From Zhouia spongiae (GTDB lineage: Bacteria > Bacteroidota > Bacteroidia > Flavobacteriales > Flavobacteriaceae): 64,000 nt of DNA. The stretch covers positions 1,600,804-1,664,803 of the forward strand of contig NZ_CP094326.1 of NCBI RefSeq assembly GCF_022760175.1. The letters are read 5' to 3'. This document shows, piece after piece, positions 53,705 through 61,408 of this stretch. Both the position numbers and the translations under genes were made by a program. How positions within the stretch are numbered: the first letter of the stretch is position 1; each line of letters begins with the position of its first letter. The notes below the pieces were generated by a model that did no database searches, was not told the DNA's origin, and worked only from the letters and a program-made list of their open reading frames with translations.

Positions 53705-54897
53705 AATCCGGCCGTTTTAAACGAAATACCAAAGGCCAGGACAGAAATGATGATCCCGATCATGAAAATGCCATAAGTGACCCTGAGGATTCTGTATTTA
53801 CGTTCTAATACTTTGCCTAAAAAGTATAAATCTTTGCTAAGGCTGTTGTACAGGTAATCTTTATCGTTCATTACTTCATTGATGCCCCATTGGTATTCAT
53901 CGAGTTCCATTTTATAAAAATTGCCAAAGAACAACAGATTGACCTTTCTGTCAATAACATCTTGTTTGGTGAACTCTCCGCTTGTTATTTGCGGCCTTGT
54001 GGCAAGTATAGACAGCACCATGGAGATGACACTAAAACATACAAATATGATCGTGGGATAAATAAGGTATGCATTTGAAGGATTGTCTAATTTTGGGATT
54101 AGGTTTGAAAGTGCCAATGAAATAATGATGGCGTTTACAGACAGCAAGATATTTGCCTTGGTATCGGCGATACTGCTCAGGTTGATATGATTTCTCATAG
54201 CCACCCTGAACATCGTTTCCACGCCACGTTCCGGAACCTGGTTTTTTTGCTTTTTCTGATTTTTTTCGAGGGCCTTTGATCTTTCTGCCTTGACCTTGTC
54301 GATGAGCTTTCTCTGACTTTTTATAAGCTTCAGCAGGTTTTTGTTTTTTTGGGGCTGCCACATTTCAATGGCATAGTTGGTGTGGAATTTATGATGCTCG
54401 TTAAACATTTTTATATTTTCTTCGAGCCATTCTTCATCTGAATATTCTTTAAGGTTTAAAAGCCTTAATTCTTCGCGGAGCAAGTCTGATATTTCGTCAT
54501 AATTCGCGGAGGCAAAATGTGAAAAATCAGCATCGGCCAGGATCTTTTCAAGTGCTGTTTCAGGAACAGCATTAAATGCGGTAGCCAGAATACAATTTTT
54601 TACTGTTTGTATCTTTTCTTCCGGATAGTCTTGTCTTTTTAAAAAATCTTCAGCGATCAGTGCTCCTTCTTTTTCATGTTCCTTCCGGGTTTTTATATAT
54701 CCTATGTCGTGAAACCAGGCTGCTAATTCCAGTATCTCGGCATTTTCAGGGGTAATGGCATTTGCTTCTATCAGTTCGTGTACATGTTTCACCACCCTCT
54801 GCGTATGATTGTAATTATGATACAGGTATCCGTGAGGGAGATCCCGGTTTAAGCTGTTAAGAACGTATTCCTTTGCCTTTTCAAGGATAGTAGCCAT
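53701..54897 (-). CDS. HD phosphohydrolase fused to a Pycsar-effector (PycTM-like) membrane domain
   Basis: A 398-residue protein with two parts. Residues 1-200 are an HD domain with metal ligands H31, the H63-D64 pair (AAWFHDIGYI) and D122/D124, like (p)ppGpp or cyclic-nucleotide hydrolases. A charged Lys-rich linker (about 195-225) leads to a C-terminal domain from about 229: NHINLSSIADTKANILLSVNAI in part (SIADTKANILLSVNA), TM segments at about 251-270 and 277-303, a cytosolic region and a final TM at 368-392. This is the domain annotated as Pycsar system effector (PycTM), which in defence systems disrupts the membrane on sensing cyclic UMP/CMP. No cyclase adjoins it here, so it is an orphan effector or has a housekeeping signalling role. 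Confidence 0.82.
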   Translation of the reverse strand: MATILEKAKEYVLNSLNRDLPHGYLYHNYNHTQRVVKHVHELIEANAITPENAEILELAAWFHDIGYIKTRKEHEKEGALIAEDFLKRQDYPEEKIQTVKNCILATAFNAVPETALEKILADADFSHFASANYDEISDLLREELRLLNLKEYSDEEWLEENIKMFNEHHKFHTNYAIEMWQPQKNKNLLKLIKSQRKLIDKVKAERSKALEKNQKKQKNQVPERGVETMFRVAMRNHINLSSIADTKANILLSVNAIIISLALSNLIPKLDNPSNAYLIYPTIIFVCFSVISMVLSILATRPQITSGEFTKQDVIDRKVNLLFFGNFYKMELDEYQWGINEVMNDKDYLYNSLSKDLYFLGKVLERKYRILRVTYGIFMIGIIISVLAFGISFKTAGF

Positions 54898-55067
54898 ATT
54901 TATTATAAATTTAGTATCTAAAGTTAATCTTTTTATTGAAAATTACTTGATGCCGTTGCTTCAGTTTTAACCCATTTGAATTTAACGCCAGTAAAGGGTT
55001 TGATTGTAAAGCTTTTTAAATATAAATAATCAGGTGGGATGCTATGTTCAATATGTATACTTTATTA

Positions 55068-55075
55068 TAAATTTG
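55068..55075 (+). promoter_or_regulatory. Bacteroidota -7 box of the LacI gene (TAAATTTG)
   Basis: TAAATTTG lies 25 bases before the ATG at 55101. Confidence 0.5.
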
Positions 55076-55100
55076 TATGTTTTGTAAATAATTGATAAAA

Positions 55101-56117
55101 ATGAAACAGCGTATTACCTTAAAGGAAATCTCCAAGAGATTAAATGTATCTATATCTACAGTATCGAAGGCGTTGAGTGATAGTCCGGAGATTAGTGATA
55201 AGACTAAGGAGGTAATTAAAGCATTTGCCAAGGAGCATAATTATAAGCCGAATAATATAGCGCTTAGTCTTAAGAACCAAAAAACCAAGAATATTGGCAT
55301 TATAGTTCCGGAAATTGTGCATCATTTTTTTTCTTCAATAATAAATGGGGTAGAAAGGTATGCAACGGGAAAAGGATATAATGTTGTGGTGTGTCTGTCG
55401 GATGAGTCTTTTGAGAAAGAGGTTATAACGGCACAAATGCTTGCAAACGGAAGTATCGACGGATTTATATTGTCTCTATCTAAAGGAACGCAGGAAAAGC
55501 AGGATTTTCATCACCTTAACGAGGTGATCAATCAGGGGATGCCGATAGTTATGGTAGACCGTGTTACGGAGCATGTGGCTTGTGATAAGGTTATCATAGA
55601 CGATACGCAGGGAGCGTATCATGCAGTTAGCTATTTGATAGAGAAGGGAGCAAAGAAAATAGGATTGATTACAATGCCTGATTATCTGAGTGTCGGAAGG
55701 CTCCGGGCCCAGGGGTATATCCAGGCTTTAACAAATGCCGGATTTGAGGTAAATCCGGAGCATGTATTGAAACTGGAGGAACTGAATGGGGGGCAGGAAG
55801 AAATAAAGACGTTCATTGAGAAGCATGATTTTGATGCGGTTTTTGGAGTTACGGAATATTTTGCTGTAACAGCCATGAAAGCGGCTCAAAAGATGGGCAA
55901 GCGTATCCCGGAAGATTTTTCGGTAATCGGGTTCACAGACGGGATTATTTCTCAATGTGCCAGCCCTGCATTGACAACAGTAAGCCAGCATGGTGAAGAT
56001 ATAGGTAAACAGGCAGCTATGATGCTTATTGACAGGTTGGAGAATGAAGGAAGAGAACTGAAATACAATACTAATGTATTGAAAACAACACTTATTCACA
56101 GAGAGTCGACCAAATAG
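55101..56117 (+). CDS. LacI-family transcriptional regulator of the starch locus
   Basis: A 338-residue repressor. The N-terminal helix-turn-helix ITLKEISKRLNVSISTVSKAL is at residues 4-24 (key part VSISTVSKAL), with the hinge helix NNIALSLKNQKT near 50-61, then a periplasmic-binding-like effector domain (IGIIVPEI ... IRHRESTK-like end THLIHRES). It faces the GH13-SusE-SusD-SusC genes, the usual arrangement for maltose or starch regulation, and probably senses a maltodextrin or phosphorylated sugar. The ATG at 55101 is used; a TTG three codons earlier (55092) is unlikely. Confidence 0.9.
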   Translation: MKQRITLKEISKRLNVSISTVSKALSDSPEISDKTKEVIKAFAKEHNYKPNNIALSLKNQKTKNIGIIVPEIVHHFFSSIINGVERYATGKGYNVVVCLSDESFEKEVITAQMLANGSIDGFILSLSKGTQEKQDFHHLNEVINQGMPIVMVDRVTEHVACDKVIIDDTQGAYHAVSYLIEKGAKKIGLITMPDYLSVGRLRAQGYIQALTNAGFEVNPEHVLKLEELNGGQEEIKTFIEKHDFDAVFGVTEYFAVTAMKAAQKMGKRIPEDFSVIGFTDGIISQCASPALTTVSQHGEDIGKQAAMMLIDRLENEGRELKYNTNVLKTTLIHRESTK

Positions 56118-56129
56118 AATAATGACGGA

Positions 56130-56175
56130 AATAATATAGAAAGAGGGCTTTTCAAAGCCCTCTTTCTATATTATT
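56130..56175. terminator. long perfect bidirectional terminator
   Basis: A 22-base perfect inverted repeat (56130-56151 with 56154-56175) holding AAGAGGGCTTT and its complement, flanked by AT-rich arms. It separates the LacI gene from the convergent amylase, whose stop codon (56174-56176) overlaps the right arm. Confidence 0.85.
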
Positions 56176-58477
56176 AATTTAAGGTTACCGAGTATGTATT
56201 ATCGGAAAGATCCAGTATGATTGTATAGTTGCCTGCTGTTGCTACGTTGAGGTTAGCCCCATCCTGTTCTAATGTGCCATCCTGTTCATTATCGCCCAGA
56301 TTTACGGCCCAGTCATCGGCAAACCTGAATTTGAATTCGCCGGGAACAAGATCGAGGGTTACCGACCATGTCTGCGAGTTTGTATCGTAAACCATATTGG
56401 TGTCTGTATCCCATCCTCCCGGTGTAGCAGCGCCTATGACTCCCCAGTTGTTCAGGGCATAGGTTCCGGCAATCGGGTTCAGGTCTATTACGTAGCTTCC
56501 TTCATTTACCTGGATGTTGGTTCCATCTTGTTCTAATGTACCGTCCGGTTCATTATCGCCCAGGTTTACGGTCCATTCATTGTTGGCCCTGAATTTAAGT
56601 TCACCATCTGTAAGGTTGGCCGTGATGGTCCAAACCCCTCTGTCATAATCATAAGTCATGTCGGTGTCAGGATCGTTCCATCCATTCGGGGTCGACGAGC
56701 CGATAATAGCCCATGTAAATGCGCTCCATGTGTTATTGATCAAGTCGATATTGATCTGATAGTCTAGCGGGCCGGGGAGGCTGATGTTCTCTCCCGGGGA
56801 GGAAATCATGCCAGATGTTGTGCCATCACCTGTATCTCCGTATATTCCATTATCCCAGTCCGGGGCATCGGTTATTTTAAATTCATTACTGGTTCCGGTT
56901 AGGGTTACATGGCCAATATAGGTGCCCAGAAGGTTCGGCAGTTCGACCGAAGGAATTATTGTAGCGGTTGCCGGATTCCATCCCTGATAACTCCCGGGGA
57001 GGTATAAAACTTCCGGAAACGGATTTTGTTCTTCAGTCGTGTAGCTCCATATTGCATATCCGTTGGCGGGAGCCTTGATGACAGCCGTTCCGGAAGCATC
57101 TGTGTTTGTGAACAAGAAAATGTTTTCGGTATAGTCTTTTATGTTCGCAGACATCCAGGGTGTCAGGACCTCTTTGGAGGCTTCGCTATCACTTGTGTTA
57201 ATATAGAGCATCAGTCCCGGTTTGTTACCATCTCCCGATCTTTTTGCAATAAATTCGTCATTATCGGAATATTCAACAGACCAATCTCCTGCTGCAAGTT
57301 CACTACGGATCTGAATAAGCTGTTGTATTTTCTGCTTCTGCTCATCTCCGCTATCTTCATAATGTGAATAGAATACTGTAGGGTATCCCGGTGCACTCAT
57401 AATAAATGCATAGGCATGGGATTCATACGCATCCGGAAACTCATTGCCCTCTCCTCTGGCTTCCGTATCGTGGTTACCGACAAAGGTTACGGCCTTATCG
57501 GGTAAGGAAGCAAATAAACTGGGATTATTAAGGAGGGTCAGGTTGCCCTGGCTAAAAGCATCTTTCATATTGAAGAAATTTGGAAAATCGAAAGCGTTTG
57601 CCCCGGAGGCTTCCACCCAGGGTTGAACAACCCCGGAAAGATTACCGTCAAAATTCTCTCCTACGGCAAACCCTCCAATGGCCGCTACCCAGTCTTTAAC
57701 AATTTCGGGGCTGTACCCTTTGACAAAATCGAATCGCCACCCGTCTATTTTTAATACATTCATATAATAACCGGCAACTGATTCTTCCGATTTCCACATC
57801 CAGTCCCGAACATATTCACTCTTTAGGTCCAAATCGGGAAACCCTCCGAATTTACCTTCATCATTTAAGTGATTGGCATTAGGATGAAAATCGTATTGAG
57901 ATCTGTTGAATTTCTGTGAGGCCGGTCTGAAAAGAGTATATGTTTCCAGTTGCCTGAATTGGTTGTATTCAATATCACCTCCGCTATTATGGTTGATAAC
58001 CATATCGGCGATAACGGCAATATTATTCTCATGAGCTTTAGAAATCATGTTTTCCAGTTCTGAACGGTTTCCGAAACGTGTTTCAATGGTTCCGTGTTGT
58101 TCAAAGTCACCAAAATCAAAGTAATCATAAGGGTCATACCCCATAGAAAATCCTCCCGATTGTCCTTTGCTGACAGGCGGGATCCAGATGGCATCTATAC
58201 CATTGGCTGCCCAATCGTCTAGTTTAGACGAAATATTATTCCACCAGATACCACCTTCGGTAACATCCCAGTAAAAAGCCTGCATCATAACCCCTTCACC
58301 CGGAGTCAGGAGATCCTGTCGTGTTTGTGCTGTTCCTGTAGGGAGATCGCTTTCTTCCCGTTGCTCTATAATTTTTCTTGGGGAAAAATCATCGTTGCTA
58401 CAACTCCATAGCAACCCGGTGCCGAGTATAATGGCAATAGTCCGTTGTATATTGGTTATACTTAAAATTGTTCTCAT
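56174..58477 (-). CDS. GH13 alpha-amylase lipoprotein with C-terminal starch-binding-like repeats
   Basis: A 767-residue outer-surface lipoprotein (lipobox WSC, Cys near 26). The GH13 barrel occupies about 55-480: the conserved strand-3 MVINHNS (Asn-His), nucleophile Asp in GWRFDFVKG, acid/base Glu in AVGENFDG and the third Asp in FVGNHDTEA. Residues about 490-588 form one beta-rich domain, and two copies of a WAIIGSSTPNGW-type module begin near 589 and 678. The same module occurs in the SusE protein encoded just upstream. It cleaves internal alpha-1,4 bonds of starch or glycogen at the cell surface, feeding the SusC/SusD uptake system. It is the last gene of the locus in this window. Confidence 0.93.
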   Translation of the reverse strand: MRTILSITNIQRTIAIILGTGLLWSCSNDDFSPRKIIEQREESDLPTGTAQTRQDLLTPGEGVMMQAFYWDVTEGGIWWNNISSKLDDWAANGIDAIWIPPVSKGQSGGFSMGYDPYDYFDFGDFEQHGTIETRFGNRSELENMISKAHENNIAVIADMVINHNSGGDIEYNQFRQLETYTLFRPASQKFNRSQYDFHPNANHLNDEGKFGGFPDLDLKSEYVRDWMWKSEESVAGYYMNVLKIDGWRFDFVKGYSPEIVKDWVAAIGGFAVGENFDGNLSGVVQPWVEASGANAFDFPNFFNMKDAFSQGNLTLLNNPSLFASLPDKAVTFVGNHDTEARGEGNEFPDAYESHAYAFIMSAPGYPTVFYSHYEDSGDEQKQKIQQLIQIRSELAAGDWSVEYSDNDEFIAKRSGDGNKPGLMLYINTSDSEASKEVLTPWMSANIKDYTENIFLFTNTDASGTAVIKAPANGYAIWSYTTEEQNPFPEVLYLPGSYQGWNPATATIIPSVELPNLLGTYIGHVTLTGTSNEFKITDAPDWDNGIYGDTGDGTTSGMISSPGENISLPGPLDYQINIDLINNTWSAFTWAIIGSSTPNGWNDPDTDMTYDYDRGVWTITANLTDGELKFRANNEWTVNLGDNEPDGTLEQDGTNIQVNEGSYVIDLNPIAGTYALNNWGVIGAATPGGWDTDTNMVYDTNSQTWSVTLDLVPGEFKFRFADDWAVNLGDNEQDGTLEQDGANLNVATAGNYTIILDLSDNTYSVTLN

Positions 58478-58494
58478 AATTTTCTACAATGGTA

Positions 58495-59811
58495 TTAGTT
58501 AGAAATAGTATACCTGGGGTTGCTCTCTACAGAAAAATCCAGTTTTATGGTATAGGTTCCGGCTGTTACTGCTATATTGGTACCATCTTGTTCCAGCGTA
58601 CCGTCTACGCCATCATCGCCATAGTTCAATGCCCAATCATTATTAGAGCGGAATTTAATTTCGCCGTTCGCCAATGTTACATTTTCCAATATCCATATGC
58701 CTTCATTCGCATAATCCATTGAGAAAGGCAGATCGGGGCCGTCCCATGCATTTGGTGTAGCCGATCCTACGAGTCCCCATAAGTGTTCTACAGGTTCTAT
58801 TGTATATTCAAGGGTTTCGAAGTTTGCTGAAACCAGGTAATTTCCTGCACTGACGACGATATTATCGCCTCCTTCCGCCAGGGTTCCGCCTGTGCCTCCA
58901 TAATTGATTGCCCAATCATTATTTAGCCTGAATTTGATCTCTCCTTCAACTAAAGTCACCAAAGCTCTCCATTGGTCTGAAGTGGGGTCGTATTCCATCT
59001 GCATATCCGGTCCGTCCCATGCATTTGGAGTAGCGCTTCCTGCGATTCCCCAGATGTAGGGTTCTATTTTATAGGCAAGCAGGTTGAGGTCAAACGTAAT
59101 TTTATAGATACCGGCTGTTACTTCAATATTGGCACCGTCCTGAATCAGGTCGTCTTCCATTCCGCCACTACCGGCTGCTCCGTAATTTATAGTCCACTCG
59201 TTGTTTTCACGTATTTTAATTTCTCCGTCAGTAAGTTCAGTATAGGCGACAAATACATTACCGACAGCAGTTTTATAGAAAGGTACGTCAGGTCCGTCCC
59301 ATCCGTTTGGCGTGGCAGAACCAACCAACCCCCATGTCGATGACAGGTCGAGTGTGTTGGCATAACTGGTTATAACCAGTGATTGTGTGCCTGATTCGGC
59401 CACGGCTTCTTTTCCCAGGAGTGCCTGTACTTTAACAATAACATTATTAGTGATTCCCGTTAACGCACCGGCATCATTTACAGCTTTATTGAGTTCTTCT
59501 ACAAGGAATGATTTTTCCAGATTGTTTCCGGCATTGATAGGCTGGACAGTACTAAAATCTCCTCCTTCCAGGTCGAAAAGAACCTGAAATGTCGGAGCAG
59601 CATCAAATCCAAAATCAGGAGCTGTCCAGTTTAAGGTCAAAGCAGTTTCCCCTTCTTCATCTTTGACAAGTACAATGTCATCTGTGGAGGAAAGGGTGAG
59701 ACTTGTGGAAGCATTCGGGTTTACTGCCACAAAGTCGTCGTCACTACAACCGGTCATGAGTAATGAGGCTGTAGTGAAGAGCATTGCGAATATGTGTTTT
59801 ACTATTTTCAT
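58495..59811 (-). CDS. susE: SusE/SusF-like surface starch-binding lipoprotein
   Basis: A 438-residue lipoprotein (lipobox TGC, Cys near 22). An N-terminal SusE-type domain (about 35-150) is followed by three tandem copies of a carbohydrate-binding module starting near residues 160, 254 and 347, each beginning WGLVGSATPNAW or similar and containing EIKFRxNNDWxxNYG. Such proteins hold starch at the surface without enzymatic activity. The aromatic WG/W residues in each module are the probable sugar contacts. It is 11 bases after susD and 17 bases before the amylase gene. Confidence 0.9.
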   Translation of the reverse strand: MKIVKHIFAMLFTTASLLMTGCSDDDFVAVNPNASTSLTLSSTDDIVLVKDEEGETALTLNWTAPDFGFDAAPTFQVLFDLEGGDFSTVQPINAGNNLEKSFLVEELNKAVNDAGALTGITNNVIVKVQALLGKEAVAESGTQSLVITSYANTLDLSSTWGLVGSATPNGWDGPDVPFYKTAVGNVFVAYTELTDGEIKIRENNEWTINYGAAGSGGMEDDLIQDGANIEVTAGIYKITFDLNLLAYKIEPYIWGIAGSATPNAWDGPDMQMEYDPTSDQWRALVTLVEGEIKFRLNNDWAINYGGTGGTLAEGGDNIVVSAGNYLVSANFETLEYTIEPVEHLWGLVGSATPNAWDGPDLPFSMDYANEGIWILENVTLANGEIKFRSNNDWALNYGDDGVDGTLEQDGTNIAVTAGTYTIKLDFSVESNPRYTISN

Positions 59812-59821
59812 GTTTCAAAGT

Positions 59822-61390
59822 TTAATTTGAAGGATAAAGATCATTTTGTTCAAGAAGCGGATTCGCCTGAAGGGCTTCCAATGGGAAAGGGAATAAGTTG
59901 TAATGATCAGGAATGGTGGTACCGTCTTTTATACCACCTTTCCAAGGCCACGTATAAGCGTTTCCGGTAAACTTGTTGAAACGGATGAGGTCTTGTCTTC
60001 TGTGTCCTTCATAATAGAGTTCCCTGGCCCTTTCGTCGATAATAAAATCCAGATCAAGGTTGTCGGCATTTATATTGCCATTCATGTTTCCGTAAGCTCT
60101 TTCCCTTAATGCATTGATAAGAGTAAGTGCTTTTTCAGCAGAGCCGCCTCCACCTCTCAGGTGAGCTTCCGCGTACATTAAGTAGGCATCGGCCAACCGG
60201 AATAGAGGGATGTCGGTATCTGAAAACACTGTTACTCCTCCGGAGCCATCGGAATACCTGTTTTGGAATTTAAAGGTGGGGTAACCGTCTTCCCAGGTTT
60301 TATAGTCGTTCATCTCGTAATTATGACCTTCGGTCCAGAAAAGGGCACGACTGTCTTCGGTGGAGGCAAGGTCGTCAAATAAGCCATATAATGCTTTGGT
60401 GCAGCGATGGCCGAACCATCCTTCAGAGTTTCCAAAGTCGTTTATAGGCATGGTGGTGTCTCCATTACTTCCGTTGATGAGGTAAGTGGCATTTCCATAC
60501 GACTGAACACTGCTTCTGTCTCCTATCAGTGGGAAAATGATCTCTGCAGACTTGAAGTTGTCACCCTGAAAGATTGCCTGGTAGTTTTGATCCAGGCTAA
60601 AAGGGGACTGATCGATAACTTTTTCGCTGTAGGCCAACGCCTGGTCGTATAGCTGGTAGGTTCCTCCCGAATATACGGTTGCATTCAAATAAATTTTAGC
60701 CAAAAGGATTTGAACGGCAGCTTTATTGGCTCTACCGTACTCATTCGTGGCAGGAATAATATCTTCTATGTCCAGCAATTCACTTTCTACATAATCAAAG
60801 ATGGCTGTTCTGCTTTCCTTGGCTTTCAGCACACCTGTTACGCCATCGGCTTCTGTTACCAATACCACTCCGCCAAATAGATCCATCAGATAATAATAGG
60901 TGAGGGCTCTTAGAAACCGTGCTTCTGCCACCATCAATTCTGAATTTTCAATGTCGGCTTTTTGTATATCAAGGATAAAGTTGTTTATCTGGGCAATGTT
61001 AAAGTAGCTACGGTTGTACATATAACCGAAGAATTTGTTTGTCGCTTCCCAGTTAGAAGCTGTGGTCAGCGGATCTAAACCACTGTCGCCCCATCTGTTT
61101 TTTACAATGTCGGTGGTGAGTTCCTGCATGTTCCACATGCTTCTGAAGAAAACTGTTTCTCCTGGGTCGTCACCTGCTATATCGGCTTGCTGATCGTCGG
61201 ATCCCGGTACTCCGGTTCCGTGTAAAACCAATCCGCCGTATAACCGGGCCAAAATTCCTTTAGCTGCATCAGGGTCTGATTCCAGTAGGTTTTCGAGACT
61301 TTGCTCAACTCTGGGTTCTGTGTCTAGATCTTTCGTACAAGAGAAAGTCACACTTATCAGGGTTATTAATAATAATATTTTTTTAAACAT
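59822..61390 (-). CDS. susD: RagB/SusD-family nutrient-binding lipoprotein
   Basis: A 522-residue surface lipoprotein (lipobox FSC, Cys near 18) with the SusD architecture: tetratricopeptide-like helices (AEARFLRALTYYYLMDLFGG, key part AEARFLRALTYYYLMD, near 145) and the conserved DERARELYYEGHRRQDLIRF near 460. It lids the SusC barrel and delivers oligosaccharide to it. It is 18 bases after susC. Its partner genes (amylase, SusE) make malto-oligosaccharide the likely ligand. Confidence 0.95.
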   Translation of the reverse strand: MFKKILLLITLISVTFSCTKDLDTEPRVEQSLENLLESDPDAAKGILARLYGGLVLHGTGVPGSDDQQADIAGDDPGETVFFRSMWNMQELTTDIVKNRWGDSGLDPLTTASNWEATNKFFGYMYNRSYFNIAQINNFILDIQKADIENSELMVAEARFLRALTYYYLMDLFGGVVLVTEADGVTGVLKAKESRTAIFDYVESELLDIEDIIPATNEYGRANKAAVQILLAKIYLNATVYSGGTYQLYDQALAYSEKVIDQSPFSLDQNYQAIFQGDNFKSAEIIFPLIGDRSSVQSYGNATYLINGSNGDTTMPINDFGNSEGWFGHRCTKALYGLFDDLASTEDSRALFWTEGHNYEMNDYKTWEDGYPTFKFQNRYSDGSGGVTVFSDTDIPLFRLADAYLMYAEAHLRGGGGSAEKALTLINALRERAYGNMNGNINADNLDLDFIIDERARELYYEGHRRQDLIRFNKFTGNAYTWPWKGGIKDGTTIPDHYNLFPFPLEALQANPLLEQNDLYPSN

Positions 61391-61408
61391 GATCTTTGTT
61401 TTATACGG

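Noticed and set aside
53701-54897. A complete Pycsar anti-phage operon
   Set aside because: No uridylate/cytidylate cyclase, toxin or mobile-element gene is present nearby, so only the effector-like protein can be claimed.
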